Shown here piece by piece: positions 35,235-47,521 of a stretch of DNA of 64,000 nt (positions are counted from its first letter, which is position 1; each line of letters starts with the position of its first letter). A program made the position numbers and the translations under genes. Origin of the DNA: Collybia mongolica (taxonomy: Eukaryota; Basidiomycota; Agaricomycetes; Agaricales; Clitocybaceae); NCBI GenBank assembly GCA_013420905.1, contig JAAXNY010000001.1, positions 4,526,001 through 4,590,000 on the forward strand, given 5' to 3'. The notes under the pieces are model-generated. The model saw only the letters and a program-made list of their open reading frames with translations, was not told the DNA's origin and did no database searches.

Positions 35235-37455
35235 ATGTTTCGCTCTCATCGATCGATTCTATGGCTTTCTCTACTTTCTCTGTCGCTGACTCGGGCAGTG
35301 GTTCTGACCACCACTCCTGATGCCTCAGTTGACTATGATTTCATCGTCGTAGGAGGTCAGTGCAACTCTTCTAGTGGAAATTATAGCTTAACGTTTCACA
35401 GGCGGCGCTTCTGGGGCTGTTGTCGCAAACCGACTTTCTGAAAACCCTCGATTCCGTGTTCTTCTATTAGAAGCTGGACAAAGGTTGACCATTCGCTTTT
35501 TTGCTTGCTCAGACTCTGATGCTTTTTATTAGTCAGGAAGATGAACTTGACTTTCAAATTCCGTTCATGGGCCCTCACCTGGCGCCAAACACCCCCCAGG
35601 ATTGGAATTACACTACTATTCCCCAAAAAGGACTAAATGGGCGAGTCCTCCCGTACCCGTTGGGCCACGTTCTAGGCGGGACAACCGCAATTAGTGAGTT
35701 TACAGCCTACCTATCACTCCACCTATTTATCCAGACACCTAACATCATTCCTTTTTTTAGATTACCTCATCTATACCCGGGGTTCATCAGACGACTTTGA
35801 CCGGTATGCCAAGGTTTCTGGTGACGATGGCTGGTCATGGAGGAACATGCTGCCGTACTTTAAAAAAAGCGAACTATTTGGTCCTCCTGCCGATGGTCGC
35901 AACGTAACAGGGCAGTACGACCCAGAGGTCCATGGCTTTAATGGCATAAACTCGGTCAGTCTCGCAGGATACCCCAAGGGAATTGACTGGCGAATAGTGC
36001 AAGCCACGACAGAACTGGGTGGGAGATACAGTTTCAGGGAGGACATGAATGGTGGAGACCCACGCGGAGTCGGCAAGTGGCAGTGACAAGTCGACATTTC
36101 GTTGACTGACATCATTACGGAACGACAGGCTACATTCAGACAACCACGAAAGGACCGGCTCGAAGCAGCTCCGCGACTTCTTACCTAGCATCAGAGTATA
36201 GGAACAGACAGAACCTGGACATTCTCCTTGGGGCTCGCGTGTCCCGAGTTGTCAAGACAGGACAAGACTATTATGTTCCCACCTTCCGTGGCGTGGAGTT
36301 CCGTGTTGGCACAAATGGTATGCCTTGTATATCATTTCTTGCATCCGACCGTTGCTCATTGATCGGAACAGGTCCCCTTCAGCAACTGCGAGCATCGAAA
36401 GAAGTCATCCTGTCTGCCAGTACAATCGGCTCAGCACAAATTCTCCTGAATTCCGGTATCGGAAATGCCACAGAGCTCAGCGCTCTTGGGATAACGCCCC
36501 TCGTGGACCTTCCCGATGTGGGCCAGAACTTCGTCGACCACCCCTTCGGTGGTGTCAGGTACAATAGCACCGGAAACGACACGTTCGACGACGTCAACCG
36601 CATCCCCGAAATGCGCGAACAGGCCATGGAGGAGTGGAAGACCAACGGCACAGGGCCGTTCACCAACACGGTCATTGGCCACATCATGTTCATGCGCACC
36701 CAGAACCAGACCGTCCTCGCAAATGACCCCGCATCGGGACCGAAGACGCCACACATCGAAATTCTGATCGCGGTTCGTCGGTTCCTTTTTGAACTGGATG
36801 CAATGCAATTATGTTGACCTATTTGGTATTCTTAGAATGGTGTTCCTCTTGGACAAACCCCCCCTGCAGGATACTACACGTCCACTGGCCTCGTCGTCCT
36901 CCAGCCTACTTCGCGTAAGTTCCACCCCCTAAAATCGCCGGTGCCACACACTCACGGTCCCGCAGGCGGCACCGTGAAGCTACGGTCAAACGACCCCTTC
37001 GATGCTCCGCTCATCGACCCTGCCTTCCTGACCACGGAAGAGGACAAAGCAGTCATGCGCGACGCCATCCGGAGCAGCATCGCGTTTTTCGAGGCACCTG
37101 TGTGGAAGGACTACATCGTCGGGCCGTTCACCGTGAACAGGACAAGCACTGACGCAGCACTCGATGCGTACTGCGCAAAGAGCGTCAACTCCGTTTTCCA
37201 CCCCGTCGGCACTGCCAGTATGTCGCCCCGACATGCGAAGACGGGCGTCGTGGACCCTGACCTGAGGGTGAAAAAGGTCAAAGGCCTGCGGGTCGTGGAC
37301 CCCTCTGTGCTTGTACGTGCCAACCGGGCTTCTCCGCATTCAGTCTTGCTGATGGGTCCTTTTTGCAGCCGTTTATTCCGAGTGCCCATACTCAGGCTGC
37401 CGCATACGCGATTGCAGAGAGAGCTTCTGACCTTATTAAGGCGGCGTATAGATAA
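35235..37455 (+). CDS. GMC oxidoreductase 3 (aryl-alcohol-oxidase-like), 592 aa
   Basis: Exons: 35235-35355, 35402-35483, 35533-35693, 35761-36072, 36129-36317, 36372-36772, 36836-36914, 36966-37312 and 37369-37455 (1,779 nt). Its fourth exon corresponds to exons 4 plus 5 of GMC1/2, so one intron differs. Signal-peptide-like start MFRSHRSILWLSLLSLSLTR, FAD loop DFIVVGGGASGAVVANRL, catalytic H527 (VFHPVGTASMS) and H571 (PFIPSAHTQAAAY) are all present, so it is probably active. Intron 4 (36073-36128) starts GCAAGT and ends CAG: a GC-AG intron, and no GT donor nearby keeps the frame. It is more diverged and more GC-rich than GMC1/2, so it is an older paralogue. It should make H2O2 outside the cell. 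Confidence 0.93.
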
Positions 37456-37811
37456 CCTAGAATGTGTAAATTAAACAACGGAAAAGCATGTACATCATAT
37501 ACGCAGCACTTATACCACATGGACTCGAATGTCGAATGTTGTATGATTGTTGGGTCAGCGATAAGGAGAGATTAAGATACAGGTTGTGATAAAGCGCAGG
37601 ACCACCACGGCCCCACTCGGGCCGCGAAGGATCACAAGAAGTGTGTGAACAAGGGAAAAGACGTGTATAGCAAATCCACAATACAGCACATATACTCAAA
37701 CATCGAACGCCGACGAGGCCGATGGGAGGTGAGCCAGCCAGCAGATAGATGTAGTCTGCACGCCTGCACGCCCCCTGCGCTCGAAAAACACAAAAAATAC
37801 ACACGGGAGGC
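37456..37811. other. Convergent 3' intergenic region
   Basis: This separates GMC3 (plus) from eIF2-beta (minus). No gene is seen; it holds both 3' UTRs. Confidence 0.5.
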
Positions 37812-39152
37812 TCATCCCGTCTTGTTCTTACTTCTCTTCCCAACCTGTGCCTGGAATCCGCTCTTGATAGCGTTGACACTCCGTCTACTTCCACAGGACT
37901 CGCAAGCCATGAAGAAGATACGGTTTTCTTTTGTCAAGAGCGTGTCGGGTGATTTGCAGGTTTTGCATGTCACGTATTCGACTACGCGGACGTTTTCGCT
38001 TTAGTGCGCTGGGCTGGGATAAGGGCGGATGCTTACCGATATATCTTCGCAGAACGTTCTCGACTTGCTTTTGCTGGAAACGACCCTTGATAACGAGACG
38101 ACCTGCACCGTCTACGCTTCCGGTTGTACCCATTTCGGAGAATAGGAACTGGATAACATGCTCAGGCTGGAAGATCAAAAAAGCGGCGTCAGTGACTTGA
38201 ATCATATCAGTAAAAAGAAGACACCAACTTGGCGATGCATCTTCTTGCAAATGTCGGTAACATTGGCAAAGATAGACTTCTTGTTACCTTCACGATGGAT
38301 GGAGGGCGGTGCGATTGTGTAGCGTTTTTGCGATGACGTAGAGAGGAGGGACGGGTTGGCAGCATGTAGTGACGAGTAAAATCGCGTAAGGAGCTATTGC
38401 ATCGTCAGTACTAGAGGACTATAAGGAGGAAAGATAACATACTTCTTGGTACGTATAGTCGCGATCGCTCTTCAACCATGCTTCTGTCCCAGCATCTACG
38501 CCAACAGGGGCGTCTCCCTGCGCGAACGGATCATCTCCGAGCTCTGTATCATCTATATTATCAAGGTGGCTCGTGTCAACTGGGCCATCTTCCTCTTCAT
38601 CATCTGCAGCAGTAGTCGTCTTGGCCTTGGAATCGTTGAGTTCCTTCTCGAATGCGTCCAAGTCAAATGCGGCCTTTTTCTTGCTCGATTTCTTCTTCTT
38701 TTTGATATCAGAGAAATCAAGGTCGTCAGATGTGATTGCGGGAGCAGCGGCAGCCTCAGTGGGTGCAATGGTTGGCGTTGATGTGCCTGAATCGTCGCCC
38801 TGCACGGTATTTTTGAGTACATAGTCGATACTGTAATTATAAAGCAGCAGCCTACAAGATCCATTGGAATCTCCTTCTTCTTTTTCTTCTTCTTCATATC
38901 GCCAAACATCGCCTTGTATTCGTCATCTTCTTTCTTCTTTTCTGCACTCTCGTCGCCGTTGGACTTCATACGTTCGTGGGCGGTCGCAGGCCCAAGATCT
39001 ACTGCATCTCCGTTGAGGGTGGTGCTGTCGATGGTATCTGGTGCCGGCGCAGTGGGATCGGCCTCAGCACCAAGGGGATCCTCGGTAAATGCGACTTGTT
39101 TCTTCTTTCTCTTCTTCAAGGACGGGTCAAACAGCGGTTCCTCTGAAGCCAT
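37812..39152 (-). CDS. Translation initiation factor eIF2 subunit beta, 372 aa
   Basis: Beta subunit of the GTP-binding eIF2 complex that brings initiator Met-tRNA to the 40S ribosome; it contacts eIF5 and eIF2B. Exons on the minus strand: 39152-38856, 38799-38443, 38393-38229, 38166-38037 and 37981-37812 (1,119 nt, phases close). The N-terminal half has three Lys blocks ([28 protein letters not shown]), the K-boxes known in eIF2-beta. The core has [33 protein letters not shown] and [17 protein letters not shown]. The C-terminal C4 zinc ribbon has CKTCKSPDT and CESCGSRRS. It is head-to-head with ATP3, start codons 187 bp apart. Confidence 0.95.
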
Positions 39153-39339
39153 GATGTATAGTGAAGCAAAAAGTTTGAGATTTCAGCGTAAGCCTATATG
39201 GTCTTGTACGGGTACGACTGACTCGGGATTTGAAACTCCGACGGACCCGTGGGAATGTTGATGGAAAAGCCGGGTGCCCCCGACAACGAATCTTGAATAA
39301 TTCTGCTGTCGAGCGCTGTCCCCCCATAGAATTACCTCG
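39153..39339. promoter_or_regulatory. Bidirectional promoter of eIF2-beta and ATP3
   Basis: A 187-bp gap between divergent start codons of two constitutive genes. No TATA box is seen on either side. This fits a shared nucleosome-free promoter. Confidence 0.55.
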
Positions 39340-40552
39340 ATGCTTGCTCGTCGAACTCTCTCTCGCGCTGTCGCCCAGCCTTCGCCTCTGGGCGCTGCGC
39401 CCCCCAATGCCCGCAACATGGCCACCCTTCGGGAGATTGAGTTGCGCCTAAAATCCGTGCGCAACATCGAGAAAATTACGAAGGTCCGTCGCTGGCCTCC
39501 GTTGAGTCTTAGTAGCCTTTTTTTGACATCAAATACCTTTTTTCTAGTCCATGAAAATGATTGCCTCGACGAAGCTTGCAAAGGCCCAGAGGGCTATGCA
39601 GGCTGGCAAACAGTATGGGCTGGCCAATGCTGGTGAGCAGTAACACGTTTTATGTTCCGCACAGCGTACTAATCGCGTCTACAGAGGTTTTTGCACACAC
39701 ACCTTCCGACAAGCCCACCCCTAATAAGCTCTTCATTGTCATCTCCTCTGACAAGGGGCTTTGCGGTGGTATCCACTCTTCAGTGAGCAAGGCCACACGC
39801 CGTGCCCTCAACAATGATTCCGAGTCCCCCCTCGTCCCTGCTGAGGGTGCTGTTGCACAAAAAATCGATAGCGCCTCTCCCATAATGGTCATTGGTGACA
39901 AATCGAAGGCCCAACTAATGCGCGCCGTTGGTGGTAATCTCCGCATGTCATTCAACCAGATTGGACGTGACATCCCTACATTTGCGGATGCTGCAGGCGT
40001 TGCGGATCTTATTGTCAAAAGCGGTGTCAAGTACGACTCGGTTGTCATTGTGTACAACAAGTTTGTATCGGCCATCTCGTACGAAGCTGCTGCTATGGAG
40101 GTCAAAGGTGAAGAGGGCCTGAGAGAGAGCAGTGAGTATACATCGCTTTTCCTGCACTCACACTCTCTGATATGTAATCTCTAGATGGTTTCAAGGCCTA
40201 TGAGAACGAGGACGACGCTACCAAGGATTTAGCCGAGTTTTCCCTGGCCAATGCCATCTTTGCCGCACTTACTGAAGGCCATGCCTGCGAACAGAGCTCT
40301 CGGTTCGTCATCCCTTTTGCCGTCATCAATATACGTCATATTAAGCGTATGGTGTTCACAGTCGTAATGCCATGGACAATGCGTCTAAAAATGCAACGGA
40401 AATGATTAGCAAGCTCCAGATGCAGTACAATCGTGGTCGTCAAGCTGCCATTACCAACGAGTTGGTCGATATTATCACTGGTGTGTTGTGGTCAAAGCTC
40501 TGCCATTGGTCCTGATCACTAAATTTTTTACTCAGGTGCAAGTGCTCTGTAA
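39340..40552 (+). CDS. ATP synthase F1 gamma subunit, mitochondrial, 309 aa
   Basis: Central rotor shaft of the mitochondrial F1 ATPase. Exons: 39340-39483, 39548-39632, 39685-40131, 40185-40302, 40362-40480 and 40536-40552 (930 nt). The N-terminus [16 protein letters not shown] is an Arg-rich mitochondrial presequence. The first coiled-coil helix reads [20 protein letters not shown] then [19 protein letters not shown]. The family motif [19 protein letters not shown] follows, and the C-terminal helix has [20 protein letters not shown] and [20 protein letters not shown]. The final exon has only 17 nt (five codons plus the end of a split codon). Length and domain order are normal for the family. 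Confidence 0.96.
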
Positions 40553-41563
40553 TAGGGCTTGGGTGATAAGTAAACAAAAAACCAGTAGATACCGCACTTC
40601 ACGTTCTGTGAACCCGATGAACATGGACGCGTTGGTTTTAATCAAGAATTCATTTTGTCACAGTATTCTTTGGCATCGCTAGCTGTTTGTAATAGTGTCA
40701 GTTTACCCTGTCGCGCCAAACAGAAATGAAGAGACGGTTAACTAACCTTGAATGAATTGCCACCGCCTTTGCTATTGTGTTGTTTCTAAAACTTGCGCAG
40801 ACATCTTTTCTTATTTTTCACGCAAGTTAGGTTGCAAGTTCAATTATGAAGATATAAGCATCTGCAGGGACAATGCTGACACGTCCCTTCCTCCTTTTGG
40901 TGTGTTGCTAACTTTGTAACGTCCGAGCTTTCCCATTCTGACATATTAATGACAGATCAAAACGGTCAGGAGGGTGTTTAATCACTTTTAAGTACTTAGT
41001 TCCTGGGTCATATTGGAGCAGGATTTGTGGCGGTGGTTGATATACGCAACCAATAAAATCTCACTAGCGGCGGCGGCAACTTTATCCACCGCAAGCGGGG
41101 TTCATACTTCACGTCCCCGTCATGCTCCGTGTCTTCACTCCATGTCGCTTCGCCGTCGAATATGTCTGTCTTCAACAGACTAGATGCCTATCATACAGTT
41201 CTGGATTCGATTTCCGTGGTTTTACGAGGTTTAAGTAGACCTCTGGATCTCAGGGACGCCAGATATATGAAAGCCGACACCGCGCTTGTCCGATGCCGCA
41301 GGGCATCACCGGCGGGAATCCTTAATGTTTCTTGCAAGAACCTATCCCCTTTAGCGGGCGCGACTCTCAGCCCACAAGGAACATCGATCGAGGCATGTAC
41401 ACTTGATTGGCTGCCGGGACAACTATGTTGCTTCTCACCCGTGGTTCAAATTGACGCCGCACGCAGTGGAGAAAAACGACAGTACTACGAGAATCCTTCA
41501 CTGTCTTGCCTTCCATCGCTAAGGAACCTGACAACTTGACATTACCCAGAGGATACACGGGCT
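40553..41563. other. Intergenic region ATP3-transporter 1
   Basis: No gene supported. An open 136-codon frame at 41129-41539 has no recognisable domain. The right end is the promoter of the first transporter. Confidence 0.4.
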
Positions 41564-43552
41564 ATGGTGTCCCACGATCTGGAATCGGCGTCAGAGAAAA
41601 CCGGGGTGCAAACACCTGACCCTAAGAACCAGCCGAAGGAAGGTCAGAGTGATAGGCAGGCCGAGGTGGATTTTCCTGAGGGCGGTTGGAGAGCTTGGTC
41701 CGTCGTTTTTGGAGTGTACGTATTATTCTTTTTTAGGACATGCGATGGCTTGATGTAACCCTGCTTCGAAGGTGGCTCGGGCAATTCTGTACGTTTGGGT
41801 GAGCCCACGGTCTAATCCCGATTGGAAAATGCATCATTGATGTTGGTGGCTTCAGGTATACCAACGCGTACGGCGTTTATAATGGTGGCTCTGTGCTCTG
41901 ACTTCCCCAGCTCCCTTGTTGACTGAATGTTGCTCAATAACAGATTTCTATGTTCGAGAATACTTGAGTGAACGATACACCTCCTCGCAAATCAGGCACG
42001 TCCCGGTTGTCCTTGTAATACCGATACCCGCCCTCACTGAATACGCACAGCTGGATAGGTAGCACCCAGCTGTTCCTCACACTCTCATTGGGGCTGGTCT
42101 CTGGTAGGGGTTTCGACACTGGATACTTGTGCGTCGGTTAGGTTTTCGCGTAATTGGCATACTATAACCTCCTTTCTATCTTTCCCCCCTCAGCTATCAC
42201 CTCATAATCGGCGGCTCGGTCCTCATGGTGTTCTGTATGTTTATGCTTTCAATAACGCAGCCAGGGCAGTACTATCAGGTTCGTTCCCTCGGGTTCTTCG
42301 CCAGCATTCCCCCCCCAGTACTCATAAAACCCTAGGTATTCCTTTCCCAGGGATTAGGCGTGGGTATTGCCGTTGGCATCATATATGTCCCGAGTTACGG
42401 ACTCCTGGCCCATTACTTCAAACGCCGTCGCGCGACAGCAATGGGGTTCGCCGCTTCAGTTCGTCTAGTTTCGTAATCAACACCTTATTTCGAGATTAAT
42501 GATCCATAGGGGTCTGCCATTGGTGGAGCCGTCCATCCTATAATGCTCAACCGGCTGTTTCACGGATCTGTTGGATTCCACGCTGGTGTCCGAGCGAGTG
42601 CAGGCCTCCTCGCGGGCCTTCTCACTATTGCAGTACTGCTGATGAGACCAAGGCTCCCATTCACGTCCCGAAAAGAGGGGAGCACCCTCAACAACCTCCG
42701 GACGTTCCTTCGAGACCCGTCATTTGTCTTTATGGTGATAGGGTGAATAACGCACCATGCTTTCTGCCTGAATTCACTGAAATTTGTTTTAGGACGGTCC
42801 TCGTGTTCACTGGGCTGTACTTCCCCGTCTTCTTCTTGCAGCTCAACGCTATCACGAATGGGCTTGATCGCAACTTCGCGTTTTACACGGTAGGTTTTCC
42901 TCGGTCATTATTTGATTGGTCACTACGCTTACTAGGTATTGTAGCTGGTAATGCTCAACGGGGCAAGTGCCTTGGGGCGGATATTTCCTAATATGCTTGC
43001 TGCTCGAATCGGCGTCTTCAACGTGCTCATTCCATGTGTGGCTATCAGTGCCACTCTCGTCTACTGCAGTCTGGCTATAAAAGACGTGCCAGGGACCATT
43101 ATTTTCGCGTTGTTGTATGGTTTCTTCTCCGGAGCTTGCAAGTCAAACCTTTTCATTTCCTTCGGGTTCATTGCTAACCCTGCCTTGAAACAGACATCAG
43201 TCTTCTTCCGCCGATGGTAGGATCTATGGCAGAGAAGGATAGTGAGATCGGCGCCCGAATGGGGATTTGCTTTACTTTTACTGGTGCGCCTCGCGGGCTT
43301 CTAGAATTACGTCGTCGCTTACGATGAATAACTCCAAGGTTTCGGTGGGCTCATCGGTAAGCACGTCCTCATTCCAACACCGCTGATATTTATACAGCTT
43401 TAGGCACTCCCATTGCCGGGGCATTGCTCTCCACGTCCTTCATCTGGTGGAGGCCAGTCCTATTCGCAGGGCTGTGTGTAACTTGTGGCACCTTGTGTTT
43501 TACTACGACTCGATTCCTGGGGTCCAGACGGAAGGGGACTCAATGGCTATAA
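41564..43552 (+). CDS. MFS monocarboxylate-type transporter 1 (MCH-like), 441 aa, 13 exons
   Basis: Integral membrane transporter of the major facilitator superfamily, resembling fungal MCH/monocarboxylate permeases; the substrate is not predictable. Exons: 41564-41715, 41772-41798, 41856-41884, 41944-41995, 42051-42128, 42194-42278, 42336-42458, 42510-42742, 42793-42889, 42945-43137, 43194-43283, 43339-43356 and 43404-43552 (1,326 nt). Family motifs are PEGGWRAWSVVFGVWLGQF, YTNAYGVYNDFYVREYL, SQISWIGSTQLF, HYFKRRRATAMGFAASGSAI and ASALGRIFPNMLAARIG. Introns 4 (41996-42050, donor GCACGT) and 10 (43138-43193, donor GCAAGT) are GC-AG; at the same sites transporter 2 has GT donors. The cytosolic N-terminal tail is acidic and hydrophilic. 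Exon 12 is only 18 nt. Confidence 0.92.
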
Positions 43553-44123
43553 TACAAGTCACTTAACTAGAACGTTTGCAGGACAACGCCTGCATATAAT
43601 ACAGTGTAATATCAATTCTAAAGTAAGGAACTTACTGCCTCAGGTCGTTATTCTGTCACCGCAACACCGAGGATCTCAACATACCGCGGCAAGCCTCTGC
43701 CCACATGCCCACATAAGCAAAGTTTAGTCAACGTTTGCTCGAAATATATAAGGCCTCAAACTCTTGGTGCGATATTCTACACATGCATCAGTTTGAATAG
43801 AATTGGACTGAGCCGCGGGCATTATTTCATAAGGTTGTGATGTACTTTCTCGCGAGACGCAATCAACTCGAGGCGTCGAAGCATAACGGGCTGGGAAAGC
43901 ACCCTATATGCAGACACGATTTCCCTATATGATTTCATATCTAACCCCCATCGCTCCACCGCCCAGAAATACTACCCGCTGGGAAAGGGACACTAGAAAA
44001 TAAGTCACTATATGGCTCGTGACGATGAGGGCCATGCTTCCACGCTTCAAACATAAGGCTGGCTAGATGGAAGATAAAAAGGGTTATGACACTGCTTCAA
44101 GGTGCTACAATTGAATCCACACG
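43553..44123. other. Intergenic region between the two transporters
   Basis: No gene supported. It holds the 3' UTR of transporter 1 and the promoter of transporter 2. Confidence 0.45.
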
Positions 44124-46081
44124 ATGTCGACAGCTTTCGGCCAGGAAACACTCGTCGACGCAATGACCAACGAGACCAAGATAGACCCCGAGAGCATGCC
44201 ACCCGACCCGAGCCCGCTAGATGGTGGTGGGCGGGCTTGGTCTGTGCTTCTTGGCGTGTAAGCATTTAAACTGCATTTTACGTCTGACTGATGCACATGT
44301 GGCTCTTAGATGGATTACTCAATTTGTCACGCTTGGGTAAGTTAGTGTCTACTCGTCAGGCGCTTCTTCGGTAGCTTAGCGACCTAGTTGTTCCAACTCT
44401 TACGGGGTATACAATGGTGATTAAGTGTCCAAATCAGTGTTTTTACTCCCTAATGATAAAATCTTCCTTCCAGATTTCTATGTTCGAGAATACCTGAACG
44501 ATAACTACACATCGTCACAAATCAGGTACTCTCAGCGTCGCCAGTTAAGCAGGGTTTGAAAGTTTGACGAAGAATGATGTAGTTGGATAGGTAGTGTGCA
44601 ATTGCTCCTCGTTTTTGCCTCAGGTCTCGTCGCTGGGCGCGCATTTGATGCCGGGTATTTGTAAGACCAAATCTTCGTTCATCCACCACCCATCCCAAAT
44701 TCCTAAAATCCCCAGCTACCTCTTGATGATCGGTGGTTCTTTTCTTCTTGTCTTCTCCCTTTTCATGTTATCCTTGACACACCCGGGACAATACTATCAA
44801 GTACGTGGCTGTCGATCATTAGGTTTATGTGCTAACGCCCCTCAAGGTCTTTCTTTCCCATGGCTTGGGGGCGGGATTTGCGATGGGGATCACCTATATC
44901 CCGGGAATTGCTGTGTTATCCCATTGGTTTCATCGCAGAAGAGCTCTCGCCATGGGCATCGCCTCGACGGTATGTGCTTCATTGCGTCGAAAAATCTATA
45001 GGGACTACTGTTCCAACTAGGGTTCAGCGCTCGGCGGTGCGTTACAGCCCATTATGCTCAATAAGCTATTTCATGGACCGGTTGGATTCCACGCGGGCGT
45101 CCGAGCGAATGCGGTCCTCAATTTCGGGCTTATGGTGATCGCCCTTCTCCTCATGAAGCCGAAGCCCGGAATGGTCTCTCGGAACCAATGGAGCCTCCGT
45201 CGAGAACTCCGTATCTTCATGACAGACCCTCCCTACGTCATAATGGTTTTAGGGTATGTTTTTCAGCGTTAAGCCCGATTTTAGACGTGCTCGTGGCTTA
45301 CAGTACACTTCAGGTTGATCATCCTCTCCATGGGTTTCTACTTCCCGGCCTTCTTCCTCCAGCTCAATGCCATCGAAAACGGCGTCGCTCCTGGATTTGC
45401 GTTCTACACTGTGTGTGATTCCTCACCGAATAAGGCCATGAATGGTATAGTAATAATCATTATTAGTTGGTGATTTTGAACGCGACAAGCATTGTCGGGC
45501 GGGCATTTCCAAACATATTTGCTGCTTCAGTCGGGTTGTTTACTATGATGATCCCTGCTACAGCTGGGTGTGGTATACTAATATTTTGTACAGCTGCAAT
45601 CAAGGATGTTGCTGGTACCTTGACGCTCGCCGTCTTATATGGGTTCTTCTCGGGTGCCTGTACGTTGTCGTTCATCAAATTTCCTCACATCAATACTTCT
45701 ACCATAATAGACGCTGGGCTCCTTGCACCTATGGTGGGTTCTCTTGCTAAAGAAGACTCTGAGATTGGTTCACGGATCGGAATTTGCTTCACATTCGCTG
45801 GTAAAACATACTCTCCAATGATGAGGTTTCGGTTTCTAACAACATCGTAGGACTAGGTGCACTTGTTGGTAAGATTCACGGAATATCCATCCCACGACAA
45901 CCCACTCATGTGGTCATTGTAATGGTCTTTAGGTGCGCCTATTGCTGGGGCGCTTCTCACACCATCTTTCCTCTGGTGGCGGCCCATTTTGTTCTCGGGG
46001 CTCAGCGTAATAACTGGATGTCTGTTGCTCGCTGTTTCTCGTTTCCTGGTCTCAAGAAAAAAGGGGACACCTTGGGTGTAA
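44124..46081 (+). CDS. MFS monocarboxylate-type transporter 2 (MCH-like), 435 aa, 13 exons
   Basis: Tandem paralogue of the preceding transporter. Exons: 44124-44257, 44310-44336, 44388-44416, 44474-44525, 44583-44660, 44716-44800, 44847-44969, 45021-45253, 45314-45410, 45467-45659, 45711-45800, 45850-45867 and 45933-46081 (1,308 nt). Every exon except the first has exactly the size of its partner in transporter 1, so the pair arose by duplication after the intron pattern was fixed. Motifs are DGGGRAWSVLLGVWITQF, SYGVYNDFYVREYLNDNY, SQISWIGSVQLLL, HWFHRRRALAMGIASTGSAL and NATSIVGRAFPNIFAASVG, ending in SRFLVSRKKGTPWV. All introns read GT-AG. There are about 12 hydrophobic segments. Substrate unknown. 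Confidence 0.92.
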
Positions 46082-47521
46082 ATCATGTCCCTATAGATTC
46101 CAATTTATTTAATAGATACTTAGATTTAGACCTTCGAATTATCTATAAATTGTACGTTGGGGTTAAAGTGTGACTTTGGACGTATACCCCGTGTGATGGG
46201 CTTCTCATGTGACAGGGCCCCTGTCGCCAACGGGCTAGCTAACGGATCGGGTGCTGAATCCCATTACAAACTCCACACCTGGGAACTGCCTAACCTCCCC
46301 TTGACTCGTTTCTTTATATCACGTCGGTAATGATAAAGAGTGCGAAAAGAGACAATTGGGCAAACATGCTTCGCCAGTCAGGTTGATCTCGCGTCCACTT
46401 CCAAAATGGCTTGGTTCCATATGGCGTCACGGCATCATGGTAGCGTGCTCCGTGGTAACTGTGATTCTTCCCTTGCGTGATTTGCTTACGTTGAGATGAT
46501 TAGATATCAGTGAAACCAAGTCGTGCAGGTCGAGAGGCTGACATGACGAGTGGTTTAGGTTGACGATATGACATTTGTAGTCTGTGAAGTCAAAAAAAGC
46601 TCCATTCCTTACAGAGTCTGCAAGAAGACATAAGGTCGAGGACCACGCTCAGCTTAACTCTGCATCTCTGCTTGTCGACTACATCGGCTGAGACGGAGCT
46701 TGCGGCTTCTGGATGTTTCCAAGCTGGAATCAGATGCTATAAAATCCAGAGTTTATCCTAAAGAACTTGTTTTCCAAGTCACCAGCAATAGGTGCGCATG
46801 GTCTGTGAGCATGACAACATAAGAATAGAGGATCCGTTGCCAAGTCTGTTGGGAACCATTGGGAAAGCTGCAGAGCAAACTGTGGTCAGGCGACCGTGCT
46901 TATGGGTGCATGCCATTCTAATGAACGGACGGATATTACAACGTCCAGTAAGAGGGTGACACGACAGCAGAAGGCGTCATGGCACCGGAGTCCGGCTTCA
47001 TCACCGGATGTGCGACGGACCTCGATTGTCCGGAACAGGTGTAATTTCGGTATGACAATTAAAATCACCATCCGCAATCGCCATGCAACAATCATGATAT
47101 TGGTGGGCGCTGTTATAATCACTTGGGGCGGGAATGTTGAGCATTGAGCTGTGTTGATTGAGATGGACCGTTTAGTTTAAACAAAGGCCCTGAGATTTGC
47201 TCGTGTACTCGAGTAGCTTGTAAAGGGGCCATAGTGGATTTATTCGCACCAGCGTGGATAAGGGCAGCAAGGAATAGGCTTGGGCGAGTTTGAGCCGAGG
47301 ATAATGAGGGTTAACTGCGTGGGTTCATTGTAGAAATCGAAATGAAGGTCGGTTTGGGGAACACGTGCCGTCGGTGTTTGCCGGGAGGTTGTATTAGAAT
47401 TGGAGTCTTCTGTTTCGTCCCCTCGTTGACCGCGACCACGAGCAGCCCCCGTCCACGCTGTGCAGTTCCTCCGTCGACGTCGCCCACGATGATGCTCATC
47501 CGCCAACTCCCCGCGGGCTCC
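46082..47521. other. Gene-free intergenic region
   Basis: No gene or recognised element. Open frames near 46886-47147 on both strands mirror each other and show no domain. Confidence 0.4.
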
